Shown in pieces: positions 16,874-25,956 of a DNA stretch of 64,000 nucleotides. Origin of the DNA: Alphaproteobacteria bacterium (GTDB taxonomy: Bacteria > Pseudomonadota > Alphaproteobacteria > Thalassobaculales > Thalassobaculaceae); assembly GCA_024742275.1 (NCBI GenBank), contig JANSYS010000003.1, forward strand, positions 1-64,000. Reading direction: 5' to 3'. The notes under the pieces were generated by a model. That model did no database searches and had not been told where the DNA came from. It saw only the letters and a program-made list of their open reading frames with translations. Within the stretch, counting starts at the first letter, position 1. Every line of letters starts with the position of its first letter. Made by a program: the position numbers and the translations under genes.

Positions 16874-19792
16874 TCAGGCGAGGGCGCGCTCGAGGACGCG
16901 AGAGACGTGGATCGCCTCCCGTCCGGCGCCGTCTTGGATCTGGTGGCGGCACGAGGTGCCGTCGGCGACGAGGATGGTATCGGCGTCGGCGGCCCGAACC
17001 GCCGGTAGCAGGCTGAGTTCCGCCATCTTCATGGAAACCTCGTGGTGATCTTTCTCGTAGCCGAACGCGCCGGCCATGCCGCAGCAGCTCGACTCGATCA
17101 CCGAGACCTCGAGCTCCGGAATCAGTTTCAGCGCCGCCTGCACCGGCCCCATGGCGGCGAAGGCCTTCTGGTGGCAGTGACCGTGAACCAGCGCCTTGGC
17201 GCCGATCGGCTTGAGCGTGAGCCCGTCCAGTCGTCCGGCCGCCGCCTCGCGGGCAATGAACTCTTCGAACAGCATGGCCATCTCCGGGACTTTGCCCGCC
17301 CGATCGCGCAGCAGCGACGGCAGTTCGTCCTTCAGGGTGAACAGGCAGGACGGCTCAAGCCCGACGATCGGCACACCGCGCTCGGCGAAGGGAGCGAAGG
17401 CCTCCGCGAGCCGGGCCATCTCGGCCTCCGCCTTCTCGATCAGCCCCGAAGCGAGGTAGGTGCGCCCGCAGCACAGATGCCGCCTGCCCGTCGCGACCGG
17501 GTCGATCACGTGGATCGTGTAATCCGCCGCCTCCAACACGGCGACGGCGGCGCGCAGATTCTCCGGCTCGAAATAGGTGTTGAACGTATCGGCGAACAGC
17601 ACGACCTCGCGCCCGTCGACCGCCGGGCCCTCTGCCACTTCCGATCCGCGGAACGGCGTCGGACTCCACTGCGGGAGCGTCCTCTCCCTGGCGAAACCGA
17701 GCAGCTTCTCGCTCAGCCAGGCCGCACCCGGCACCGCGTCGCGCAGGTTTGCCACATAGGAGAACCGGCTCGCCGCCTCGGCATAGCGCGGCATCTCGGC
17801 GATCAGCCGATCCTTCACAGAGAGACCGTGGCGCTTGACGTACTGGCCCAGCACCTCGGTCTTCATCTTCGCCATGTCGACGCCGGTCGGACACTCGCGC
17901 TTGCAGCCCTTGCAGCCGACGCAGAGATCCAGCGTTTCCTTCAGGGCGGGATCGGTCAGCGCCTCGGGGCCGAGCTGGCCGGACAGGGCGAGGCGCAGGG
18001 TGTTGGCCCGGCCGCGCACCAGATGCTGCTCGTCGCCGGTGGCGCGGAAGCTCGGGCACATGACGCCCGGATCGCGTTTGCGGCAGGCGCCGTTGTTGTT
18101 GCACATCTCGACGGCCCCGGAGAGCCCGCCCCAGGCGGACCAGTCGAACCAAGTGTCCGGGTTCACCGCCGCGTAGCCCGGCTTGAACCGGAACAGGGAG
18201 CGGTCGTCCATCTTGGGCGGATCGACGATCCGGCCCGGATTCATCAGCCCCTTCGGGTCGAACGCCCGCTTCACCTCGCCGAACGCATCGACCACCCGGT
18301 CGCCGAACATCCGGCGATGGAACTCGGACCGCACGATGCCGTCGCCATGCTCGCCGGAATGGGAGCCCTTGTACTCCCGCACCATCTCGAAGGCCTCTTC
18401 GGCGATGGCGCGCATCTTCTTCACATCGCCGCCGTCCTTCAGGTTGAGGATCGGCCGGACATGCAGGGTTCCGACCGAGGCGTGGGCGTACCAGGTGCCC
18501 TTGGTCCCGTGTTTCGCGAACACGTCGGTCAGACGGGACGTGTAATCGGCCAGATGCTCCAGCGGCACGGCGCAGTCCTCGATGAAGGAGACCGGCTTCC
18601 CCTCGGTCTTCATCGACATCATGATGTTCAGGCCCGACTGCCGGACCTCGGTGATGCGCGCCTGCAGCCCCGGATCCTCCGCCCGCACCACCGCGTCCGG
18701 GAACCCCAGATCGGCCATCAGGGTCTCGAGATCGTCGAGATTGGCGAGCAGCGGCGCCTTCTCGTCACCGGCGAACTCGACCAGCAGCAGCGCATCCGGC
18801 TCGCCCTTCACGAACTCCCGCATTGCCGCCTGGAACATGGGAATCTCGCGGGCAAGCTCGATCATCGTCCGGTCGATCAGTTCGACGCCGAACGGTTTCA
18901 GGGTCACCAGATGCCGGGTGTTCTCCATCGCCGCGTGGAAGGTCGGAAAATGACAGACGCCGACCACCCGATGCTTCGGGATCGCATGGGTTTTCAGCTT
19001 GATCCGCCGCGACAGGGCGAGGGTCCCTTCGGAGCCGACCAGGAGCGACGCCATGTTGTGACCGCCAGCCGCGTCCCGCGCCGTCACCCGGTCGAGATTG
19101 TAGCCGCCCACCTTGCGCATAAGCTTCGGGATGCGGGTGTCGATCTCGGCCTGCTCGCGCTCGGCGATGGCCCGGATCTGCTGGACGAGGTCGCGGTATC
19201 GCGCCGGACCGGACAGTTCGCCAATGTTGCCCGGCACGCGGTCGAACCGCGCCTCCGTTCCGTCCATGAGGATGGCGTCGATGGCCTCCACGTTGTCGAC
19301 CATGATCCCGTAGTGAATGGACCGGCCGCCGCAGGAATTGTTCGCCGTCATCCCGCCGATCGTCGCCCGCGACGAGGTGGAGATGTCGACCGGATAGATC
19401 CGCCCCTTCGGTTTCAGCCAGGCATTCAGATGGTCGAGAACGATGCCCGGTTGCACAGTGACCTCGTGGGTCTCCTCGTCATAGTCGACGATCTCGCGCA
19501 GGTGCTTGGTGCAATCCAACACCAGGGCGGTGTTGACCGTTTGGCCGCATTGGGAGGTGCCGCCACCGCGCGGCAGGATCGGCACGCCCTCCATCTCGGC
19601 GATGTGAACGGCGGAACGCAGATCGTTCTCGGTCTTGGGGATCACCACGCCGATCGGCTCGACCTGATAGATCGAGGCGTCGGTGGCGTAGCGCCCGCGG
19701 GTGAAGGCGTCGAACCACACCTCACCCTCGATCTCGCGCGCCAGCCGCTCGGCTAGCGCGCTATCGCCGATCCGTGCTTTCGCATCGACCAT
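16874..19792 (-). CDS. FAD-binding and Fe-S oxidoreductase (fused GlcD-GlcF / YdiJ-like 2-hydroxyacid dehydrogenase)
   Basis: A 972-residue fusion. Residues about 40-480 are a PCMH-type FAD domain and FAD-linked oxidase C-terminal domain (ILPRGGGTSQCGQTVN; GSEGTLALSRRIKL; HSGEHGDG). Then comes a ferredoxin-like part with CVGCKGCKRECP (about 622-634), preceded by a further cysteine cluster. Two CCG cysteine-rich domains of the GlcF/HdrB type follow (CCGRTYLASG near 773, CCGMAGAFGYEKDHHE near 900). It resembles YdiJ and D-lactate/glycolate dehydrogenases, which oxidise 2-hydroxyacids and pass electrons to the quinone pool. GGAGG precedes the ATG. It probably forms an operon with the aminotransferase. 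Confidence 0.88.
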   Translation of the reverse strand: MVDAKARIGDSALAERLAREIEGEVWFDAFTRGRYATDASIYQVEPIGVVIPKTENDLRSAVHIAEMEGVPILPRGGGTSQCGQTVNTALVLDCTKHLREIVDYDEETHEVTVQPGIVLDHLNAWLKPKGRIYPVDISTSSRATIGGMTANNSCGGRSIHYGIMVDNVEAIDAILMDGTEARFDRVPGNIGELSGPARYRDLVQQIRAIAEREQAEIDTRIPKLMRKVGGYNLDRVTARDAAGGHNMASLLVGSEGTLALSRRIKLKTHAIPKHRVVGVCHFPTFHAAMENTRHLVTLKPFGVELIDRTMIELAREIPMFQAAMREFVKGEPDALLLVEFAGDEKAPLLANLDDLETLMADLGFPDAVVRAEDPGLQARITEVRQSGLNIMMSMKTEGKPVSFIEDCAVPLEHLADYTSRLTDVFAKHGTKGTWYAHASVGTLHVRPILNLKDGGDVKKMRAIAEEAFEMVREYKGSHSGEHGDGIVRSEFHRRMFGDRVVDAFGEVKRAFDPKGLMNPGRIVDPPKMDDRSLFRFKPGYAAVNPDTWFDWSAWGGLSGAVEMCNNNGACRKRDPGVMCPSFRATGDEQHLVRGRANTLRLALSGQLGPEALTDPALKETLDLCVGCKGCKRECPTGVDMAKMKTEVLGQYVKRHGLSVKDRLIAEMPRYAEAASRFSYVANLRDAVPGAAWLSEKLLGFARERTLPQWSPTPFRGSEVAEGPAVDGREVVLFADTFNTYFEPENLRAAVAVLEAADYTIHVIDPVATGRRHLCCGRTYLASGLIEKAEAEMARLAEAFAPFAERGVPIVGLEPSCLFTLKDELPSLLRDRAGKVPEMAMLFEEFIAREAAAGRLDGLTLKPIGAKALVHGHCHQKAFAAMGPVQAALKLIPELEVSVIESSCCGMAGAFGYEKDHHEVSMKMAELSLLPAVRAADADTILVADGTSCRHQIQDGAGREAIHVSRVLERALA

Positions 19793-19886
19793 CGTGACAC
19801 CCTCCGGGACAGTGCCCGTTTGCGTTTCTCCGCGTGCTAATCTAACCCCGGCACAGTGTCATAGATACCGGACGAGCGGACAGCCG

Positions 19887-20690
19887 ATGTCGCCGAGCGG
19901 ACAGGAGGGGGATCGGATCAAGGATCCGGTGAGCGGTCACGAGGAGACCGACACACCGGTGATCGGGCATGCCGCGTCCTTCGCACCGGGGGCAAGCGTG
20001 CCCTGGCACACCCACGACCGGGGCCAGCTCGCCCTGACGCTCGCCCGGGTGATGCGCGTGGAGACGCCGGAGCGCGTCTGGCTGGTGCCACGGGGCAGCG
20101 TGCTCTGGCTGCCGGCCGGCACGCCGCACCGCTCTCTCGCTCCCGAGGAACGGTCGATGCGCTCGCTGTTCGTGCGCGGCGACGGCGACGGCGCGCTGCC
20201 GGGTCGACCGAGCGCTGTGGAACAGGGCACGCCGCTGGCGGACATGGTGACGTGGCTGGCCGAGACCTACGACCGAGAGCGTCTGGATCGCGCGTGGACA
20301 ACGGTTGCGGGGGCGGCTCTCGCCCTGGTGCGGCCGGCGCCCGGCGTGAGCGTGCGGCTCCCGCGGCCGTCGGACCCGGCGGTGGCGCGGATCGCGGACG
20401 CCGTCTCGGCGGACCCGGGCGATGCCCGCTCGCTGGAGGAATGGGGCGACAGTCTGGCCGTCAGCCCACGCACCCTGCGCCGACGGGTACAGGCAGAGAC
20501 CGGCATGACCTACCGCGACTGGCGGCGCTACCTGGCGCTCACCGCGGCGGCGGAGAAACTGCTGACGGGCGCGCGGGTAACCGACGTCGCCTTCGAGGCC
20601 GGCTACGCAACGTCCAGCGCCTTCGTCGCCGCGTTCCACAGGGCTTTCCAGGTCACGCCCGGGCAGTTCCAGCGACTGGCTGGGGATTGA
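19887..20690 (+). CDS. AraC family transcriptional regulator with cupin sensor domain
   Basis: A 267-residue regulator. The N-terminal cupin-like domain shows VPWHTHDRGQL and LWLPAGTPHR. The C-terminal AraC double helix-turn-helix includes LAVSPRTLRRRVQAETGMTYRDWRRY and the end signature VAFEAGYATSSAFVAAFHRAFQ (described in pieces: DVAFEAGY, SSAFVAAFHR). It is transcribed divergently from the FAD/Fe-S oxidoreductase gene with about 94 bases between starts, so it is the natural candidate regulator of that operon. Longer in-frame starts would run antisense into the oxidoreductase gene and are rejected. Confidence 0.87.
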   Translation: MSPSGQEGDRIKDPVSGHEETDTPVIGHAASFAPGASVPWHTHDRGQLALTLARVMRVETPERVWLVPRGSVLWLPAGTPHRSLAPEERSMRSLFVRGDGDGALPGRPSAVEQGTPLADMVTWLAETYDRERLDRAWTTVAGAALALVRPAPGVSVRLPRPSDPAVARIADAVSADPGDARSLEEWGDSLAVSPRTLRRRVQAETGMTYRDWRRYLALTAAAEKLLTGARVTDVAFEAGYATSSAFVAAFHRAFQVTPGQFQRLAGD

Positions 20691-20694
20691 AGCT

Positions 20695-21723
20695 TCAGAA
20701 CCGCCAGCCGACGGTGATACCGCCAAAGACGCTCGGGCCGCCCTGGCCTTCGAATTCTGGACTGCGGATCACATGGGTATATCCGATCCGGAAGTCGTCG
20801 TAGGTCAGCACCGCGCCGGCCGACAGTTCGCCGACGAAGTATCTCTTGTCGACGCTCGGCGAGTCCTCGAACGTGTTGCCGTCGAGGAAGATGTTGCGAC
20901 CCACCGCACGCCCTTCGGCGCCGGCGAAGACGTACCAGCCAAGCCGGTCGCCGCCTACAACCTCGCCGAAAAACCCGGATCCGGGACTCGCCGGCTGGAT
21001 GCGCGGCGGACCATAGTCGCCGTCCGGCGGATCACCGAACCGCAAGGTCAGGCCCGCGGCGGCATGGGTGAACACGTTGCCGAGCGCGGCCGTGGCATGG
21101 GGAGCCGCATCGACCCGCAGCCCGCCGAAATCAGCAAGCGGCGCCCCGAACACCCAGCGACGCTGCAACATCAGCAGCACCGCCGGCTCGTTCTTGAGCT
21201 GATGGTCCCATCCCTGGGGGTCGGGCGACCCGACGATATCGTGGACGAAGTCCTGTACCTGTTCGCCCAAGGCAAGCGGTCCGACGACGCCGAGCGAAAG
21301 GATGCCCGAGGTCTGCACACGGGAGAACCGGCTGTCGCCCTCGTAGGGTTCGTCGGTGATCACGCCGACCGACGCGTAGAGCCAGGCCGCATAGGGCTGA
21401 TCGTCGGCAGGAGGGTCGGGAAGCTTGATGTCCTGCGGGGTGTAGAGGTTTTGCCCGAAGGTCGCCTGCCACCGCACCGTCTCGCCGGTACCCACAAGCG
21501 GTTCCGACCAGATCCGCACCGCTTCGGGGATGTCGTTCACCTCGCTGGTCCAGGTGAAGCGGAACCCGTTGGTGTAGTAGCGGTCGGTGTTGGCCGGGAG
21601 GTCGTTCTCAAGCGTGAAGCTGAGCACCGACTCGTCCCTGTCCGGGTCCTTCGACGATTTCTCCTCGGCCACCGCGGGAACGGCAGGCAGGGCGAGGATC
21701 AGGGCGAAGAGAGTGTTGCGCAT
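20695..21723 (-). CDS. Lipid A deacylase LpxR family protein
   Basis: A 342-residue outer-membrane beta-barrel protein of the LpxR (DUF2219) family, which removes the 3'-acyloxyacyl chain from lipid A. A signal peptide (MRNTLFALILALPAVPAVAEE) starts at the ATG at 21723. The conserved N-terminal motif SFTLENDLPANTDRYYTNG holds the Asn-Asp and Thr-Asp residues expected near the active site. The last residue of the barrel is phenylalanine (GWRF), the usual outer-membrane assembly signal. It is convergent with the AraC gene, with 4 bases between stops. Which acyl chain it would act on is unknown. Confidence 0.85.
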   Translation of the reverse strand: MRNTLFALILALPAVPAVAEEKSSKDPDRDESVLSFTLENDLPANTDRYYTNGFRFTWTSEVNDIPEAVRIWSEPLVGTGETVRWQATFGQNLYTPQDIKLPDPPADDQPYAAWLYASVGVITDEPYEGDSRFSRVQTSGILSLGVVGPLALGEQVQDFVHDIVGSPDPQGWDHQLKNEPAVLLMLQRRWVFGAPLADFGGLRVDAAPHATAALGNVFTHAAAGLTLRFGDPPDGDYGPPRIQPASPGSGFFGEVVGGDRLGWYVFAGAEGRAVGRNIFLDGNTFEDSPSVDKRYFVGELSAGAVLTYDDFRIGYTHVIRSPEFEGQGGPSVFGGITVGWRF

Positions 21724-22126
21724 CGGGCAGTCATACGGCGCGGCTCGACCGCACGCCAGTCCGGACTTGACCGCAAGCCGCGCTTGTGGCTCAACTGCCG
21801 CCATGATGATCGGAACCGCGACGCTCGGCCTGCGACTTATTTGCCCGGCTCTCTGAAGAGAGACCGGGACAGATTCGTTCGCCCCACGCGTCACCCCCAA
21901 GGTTCCATGAGGCCGACCGATGATCGGCACTGATACCCGACAGGCCCCGACAGATCCGAACGCCAGACCCGCGTTCGCGACCGTTCGTGCCTGTGGCGTG
22001 GCGGCGGCACCCTTCAGAAATCACGAGCGACGATAGTTCGGCGCCCGCCCCAGAACCCCGACCCCAGTCCCGAACACTCGGCGAGACAGGGTCCGGACAG
22101 GCGGCGCGCCCACAGGAGGAAAGACG

Positions 22127-23803
22127 ATGTTGAACCGCATGCCGATCCAGAAGTACCGCGCCTACGCCCAGGTCGACCTGCCCGCCCGGAGTTGGCCTGA
22201 CAAGGTCATCGATACCGCGCCGATCTGGTGCTCCGTCGACCTGCGGGATGGAAACCAGGCCCTGGTCGATCCGATGGACGGCCCCCGCAAGCGCCGGATG
22301 TGGGACGCCTTGATCAAGATGGGCTTCAAGCAGATCGAGGTCGGCTTCCCGTCCGCCTCGGACACCGACTTCAACTTCGTGCGCCAGCTCATCGACGAGA
22401 ACCTGATCCCCGACGACGTCACCATCCAGGTTCTGACGCAGGCCCGCGAGCATCTGGTGCAGCGGACCTTCGAGAGCGTGGTCGGCGCGAAGAACGTGAT
22501 CATTCACCTCTACAACTCGACCTCCGAACTGCAGCGCCGCGTGGTGTTCCAGGAAGACCAGGCCGGGGTGAAGAAGATCGCCACCGACGGCGCCGAGATG
22601 GTGCGGGACCGCCTGCCGATGCTGAAGGGGCAGAACGTGCAGCTCCAGTACTCGCCGGAGAGCTTCACCGGCACGGAGCTGGACTACGCGCTCGAGGTCT
22701 GCGAGGCGGTGATGGACGTCTGGGCGCCGGTGGTGGACAACCAGATCATTCTGAACCTGCCCTCGACCGTCGAGATGTCGACGCCGAACATCTACGCCGA
22801 CCAGATCGAATGGATGCACCGGAACTTCACCCGGCGCGATCGGATCTGCCTGTCGGTGCATCCCCACAACGACCGGGGCACCGGCGTCGCCGCGGCCGAA
22901 ATGGCGGTAATGGCGGGCGCCGACCGGGTAGAGGGCACCCTGTTCGGAAACGGCGAGCGCACCGGCAACGTGGACATCGTCACTTTGGGCCTGAACCTGT
23001 TCACTCAGGGCGTCGACCCGAAGCTGGACTTCTCCGACATCAACGGCCTGATGGAGACGGCGGAGTACTGCAACCAGTTGCCCATCCACCCGCGTCACCC
23101 CTATGCCGGCGAGCTGGTGCATACGGCCTTCTCCGGCTCGCACCAGGACGCCATCAACAAGGGCATGAAGGCGATCAAGGCGGCCAACAGCGGCGTCTGG
23201 GAGGTCCCCTACCTGCCGATCGACCCGCACGATATCGGCCGCGACTACGAGGCGGTAATCCGGGTGAACTCGCAGTCGGGCAAGGGCGGCATCGCCTACG
23301 TCCTCGAGACCGATCACCACATCCGGCTGCCCAAGGAGTGGCAGGCGCAGTTCAGCCAGGTGATCCAGCGACTGACCGACGCCACGTCGCGGGAAATCTC
23401 CAGCCAGGAGATCTGGAACGCCTTCGAGACCGAGTACGTCACCCAGCCCGAGGGCCGGTTCAACCTGATCTCCTTCGAATCCCGCCGCGTGCAGGGCTCG
23501 AACCAGACCGTGGAGATCACCGCCGTCGTCAGCGACAACGGCGAGGAGAAGACGGTCACCGGCCAGGGGAACGGGCCGGTCAACGCCTTCTCGCACATGA
23601 TGCGCAAGGAGTTCGGACTGAAGTTCAAGCTCAAGGACTATGTCGAGCACACCCGCTCGGTCGGCTCCGACGCCGAGGCGGCCGCCTATATCGAGATCAA
23701 GACCCCGGACGAGGCCGGGACCAGCATCTTCGGCGTGGGCATCGACACCGACATCACCCTGGCCCCGATCAAGGCGGTGGTGAGCGCCTGCAATCGGCTG
23801 TAA
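22127..23803 (+). CDS. leuA: 2-isopropylmalate synthase
   Basis: A 558-residue enzyme for the first committed step of leucine synthesis: acetyl-CoA plus 2-oxoisovalerate to 2-isopropylmalate. It belongs to the longer LeuA type. Motifs include WCSVDLRDGNQALVDPM, the metal-binding HPHNDRGTG, and VEGTLFGNGERTGN. The C-terminal LeuA dimer/allosteric domain (about residue 430 on) is complete, so leucine feedback is likely. AGGAGGA lies just before the ATG. The 200 bases upstream are gene-free; I could not identify a leader peptide. It stands alone, without leuBCD. Confidence 0.95.
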   Translation: MLNRMPIQKYRAYAQVDLPARSWPDKVIDTAPIWCSVDLRDGNQALVDPMDGPRKRRMWDALIKMGFKQIEVGFPSASDTDFNFVRQLIDENLIPDDVTIQVLTQAREHLVQRTFESVVGAKNVIIHLYNSTSELQRRVVFQEDQAGVKKIATDGAEMVRDRLPMLKGQNVQLQYSPESFTGTELDYALEVCEAVMDVWAPVVDNQIILNLPSTVEMSTPNIYADQIEWMHRNFTRRDRICLSVHPHNDRGTGVAAAEMAVMAGADRVEGTLFGNGERTGNVDIVTLGLNLFTQGVDPKLDFSDINGLMETAEYCNQLPIHPRHPYAGELVHTAFSGSHQDAINKGMKAIKAANSGVWEVPYLPIDPHDIGRDYEAVIRVNSQSGKGGIAYVLETDHHIRLPKEWQAQFSQVIQRLTDATSREISSQEIWNAFETEYVTQPEGRFNLISFESRRVQGSNQTVEITAVVSDNGEEKTVTGQGNGPVNAFSHMMRKEFGLKFKLKDYVEHTRSVGSDAEAAAYIEIKTPDEAGTSIFGVGIDTDITLAPIKAVVSACNRL

Positions 23804-23896
23804 GCGAAACGGAGAGGGCGGGCGGATGACGAGAATTTGTCCGCCCTCGCGATCCGCAGAGACTGTTGACGGAAACGCAGATCGCTGGCGGCGACG

Positions 23897-24580
23897 TCAC
23901 TGGAATTCAGCATCCACCGCAACCGGCCCGGGCCGCATCATTCTCCAGACGAAATACCCGATGTTTCGAGCAGGGACGAAGCCGACGAGCGGGTATCTAG
24001 AGTCCCTGGAATTGTCCCGGTTGTCTCCCATCACGAAGTAGTGGCCTTCAGGGACCAATGTCTCCGGCATATTGTCCCCCGGACCCTTGTCTCCCAGCAT
24101 CTCGATGATGAGGTGCCTCCGCCCATTCGGTAGGGTCTCGACATACTGAGGCACGTCGCGCGCGTTATTGTCCTGTCGCTTGACCTCGAAGCTCTCGACT
24201 GGCGCCCGCGTCACATCGCTCCCGTTGATCCGGAGGATCCCGTTCGCCATTTCAATTGTGTCGCCGGGCAACCCAACGACGCGCTTCACATAGTCGACTT
24301 GTTTGTCTCCGGGTGGCTTGAAAACAACCACGTCACCGCGGGCCACGGGGCGGTCCACCGGTATGACGAGAAAGAGCTCACCGGTGGTCATCGTCGGCAG
24401 CATCGAACTTGCTGACATCTTGAAACTTCGCAGAGTGAAGCCGAACAGAGAGAGCTCAAGGTTCCGTTCTTCGGCATAGAGTCCGCCGAACGCCTGATCG
24501 GGCGGACGGTCCTCTGCTGCGTAGGAAGTAGCGGCACCAGCCAAGGCGATCGCCATCACCACCATCCCCATATAAGTCAT
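23897..24580 (-). CDS. lepB: Signal peptidase I
   Basis: A 227-residue serine protease that cleaves Sec signal peptides at the outer face of the inner membrane. An N-terminal hydrophobic segment (MTYMGMVVMAIALAGAA) is followed by the catalytic serine in SASSMLPTM (about residue 59), the general-base lysine in DYVKRVVGLPGD (about residue 99), and MGDNRDNSRDSR. The open frame continues upstream through the tRNA-Leu gene, so the ATG at 24580 is the practical start, though no good ribosome binding site precedes it. The gene looks less GC-rich than its neighbours and stands apart from the usual lepB-rnc-era cluster, so it may be a second copy. Confidence 0.88.
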   Translation of the reverse strand: MTYMGMVVMAIALAGAATSYAAEDRPPDQAFGGLYAEERNLELSLFGFTLRSFKMSASSMLPTMTTGELFLVIPVDRPVARGDVVVFKPPGDKQVDYVKRVVGLPGDTIEMANGILRINGSDVTRAPVESFEVKRQDNNARDVPQYVETLPNGRRHLIIEMLGDKGPGDNMPETLVPEGHYFVMGDNRDNSRDSRYPLVGFVPARNIGYFVWRMMRPGPVAVDAEFQ

Positions 24581-24636
24581 CAGGAGGAACGCCGCTCCGG
24601 GGCCAGTGTTTGGCGATAAATGTTGAAAAGTTGTGA

Positions 24637-24723
24637 TGGTGCCCCCGGTCCGACTCGAACGGACACTCCCTTGCGGGAAACAGATTTTGAGTCTGTCGCG
24701 TCTACCAATTCCGCCACGGGGGC
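24637..24723 (-). tRNA. tRNA-Leu (anticodon CAA)
   Basis: An 87-base class II tRNA, including an encoded CCA end. The acceptor stem pairs GCCCCCG with CGGGGGC, the discriminator is A, and the anticodon arm ACAGA-CTCAAAA-TCTGT gives CAA, which reads the leucine codon UUG. A long variable arm (TTTCCCGCAAGGGAGT region) and the GTTCGAGTC T-loop are present. It reads leftward toward the signal peptidase gene 56 bases away. Confidence 0.95.
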
Positions 24724-24896
24724 GCCGGAACGACTGCACTATGGCGAGGGTGGGACTCCCGGTCAACGTTCTCGCGGGACGTCGTCGGCCCGGCCCCTGA
24801 AGCCCGCCTCAGCGCAGGCCGGCCTTGTCGGACCGGCGCCGCCCTGGTATCGCACCGCCAGCCGACAACCGCCCGCGTCCTTGCCGAGAGACCGCC

Positions 24897-25478
24897 ATGC
24901 TGCGCCCGTTCTACGACTGGACCCTGCGGGTCTCCGGAAATCGCCATTCGGAACGTTGGCTGGCGGCGGTCTCCTTCATCGAAAGCTCGGTCTTCCCGAT
25001 CCCGCCCGACGTGATGCTGGTGCCGATGATTTTGGCAGACCGGACGCGGGCCTGGCGACTTGCCTTCATCGCCACCGTCGCCTCCGTGCTCGGCGGCCTC
25101 GCCGGCTACGCCATCGGGCTGTTCTTCTTCGAGGCGATCGGCCAGCCGGTCCTCGAGTTCTACGGCAAGGCGGACAAGTTCGACGAATTCGCGGAGATGT
25201 ACAACGCGTGGGGCGCCTGGGTCGTCTTCGGCGCCGGCGTCACCCCGTTTCCCTACAAGGTCATCACCATCGCCAGCGGCCTTACCCAGCTCGATGTCAT
25301 GATCTTCGTCGTCGCCTCGGTTCTGTCGCGCGGACTGCGGTTCTTCGCGGTCGCCGGCCTGCTCTGGTATTTCGGACCGCCGATCCGCAAGCTTCTCGAG
25401 AAGCATTTCGGCCTGATCACCGTCGTTTTCTTCGTGCTCCTGCTGGGAGGGTTCGTGGCCCTGAAATGGCTGTTCTGA
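24897..25478 (+). CDS. DedA/YqaA family membrane protein
   Basis: A 193-residue inner-membrane protein of the DedA/VTT (SNARE-associated) superfamily, YqaA subtype. Conserved elements are FIESSVFPIPPDVMLVPM near the start and GAGVTPFPYKVITIASG in the middle, the re-entrant glycine/proline-rich segments of the family. Members act as lipid flippases or affect membrane potential and drug resistance; the exact role of the YqaA branch is unsettled. Its end overlaps the dsbB start by 13 bases, so the two are cotranscribed. Confidence 0.85.
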   Translation: MLRPFYDWTLRVSGNRHSERWLAAVSFIESSVFPIPPDVMLVPMILADRTRAWRLAFIATVASVLGGLAGYAIGLFFFEAIGQPVLEFYGKADKFDEFAEMYNAWGAWVVFGAGVTPFPYKVITIASGLTQLDVMIFVVASVLSRGLRFFAVAGLLWYFGPPIRKLLEKHFGLITVVFFVLLLGGFVALKWLF

Positions 25479-25954
25479 TCCCGATCTTCGTCGCCGCCGC
25501 CGCCGCCGCCGCACTGGCGGCAGCCTTCATCTCCGAATTCGGTTTCGGCCTGCAGCCCTGCGTGCTGTGTATCTGGCAACGCTGGCCCTACGCCGCCGCC
25601 ATCCTTCTCGGCGTCGCGGCGATCGTCCTGCGCCGCCATGCAGCCGCCCGCACCGCGTTCACCGTTCTCGCCATCGGCGCCGTCCTCGTCTCGGGCGGCA
25701 TCGGCGCCTTTCATGTCGGCGTCGAGCAGGGCTGGTGGGAGGGCACCTCGGGCTGCGGGTCCGTTTCCTCGACCAACGATCTCGCCACTTTGCGGGCGCA
25801 GATCATGAACGCGCCGATCGTGCGCTGCGACGAGGTGGCATTCTCCCTGTTCGGGATATCCATGGCCGGCTGGAATGCGCTGTTCGCACTGGGGGTTGCT
25901 GTCGTCGCCGGCCGCGCCATGATGATGCCGGCTCGACACCGCCGCGGAGACTGA
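25466..25954 (+). CDS. dsbB: Disulfide bond formation protein DsbB
   Basis: A 162-residue inner-membrane quinone reductase that reoxidises DsbA. The first periplasmic cysteine pair is CVLC (LQPCVLCIWQRWPY), and the second pair is made by the cysteines of GTSGCGS and IVRCDEVAF. Four hydrophobic segments match the family. The ATG lies inside the end of the DedA gene, implying translational coupling. The coq7-like gene follows after 2 bases. No dsbA is in the window. Confidence 0.88.
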   Translation: MAVLIPIFVAAAAAAALAAAFISEFGFGLQPCVLCIWQRWPYAAAILLGVAAIVLRRHAAARTAFTVLAIGAVLVSGGIGAFHVGVEQGWWEGTSGCGSVSSTNDLATLRAQIMNAPIVRCDEVAFSLFGISMAGWNALFALGVAVVAGRAMMMPARHRRGD

Positions 25955-25956
25955 GC

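Noticed and set aside
17042-19756. A 904-codon open frame on the plus strand
   Set aside because: It is the mirror of the FAD/Fe-S oxidoreductase gene. High GC keeps opposite frames open; the protein reads as low-complexity His/Arg/Gly-rich sequence with no motifs.
21791-23650. A 619-codon minus-strand frame opposite leuA
   Set aside because: It mirrors the conserved leuA reading frame and shows no family motif of its own.
24581-24766. N-terminal extension of the signal peptidase frame
   Set aside because: It runs through the tRNA-Leu gene, so it cannot be normal coding sequence.
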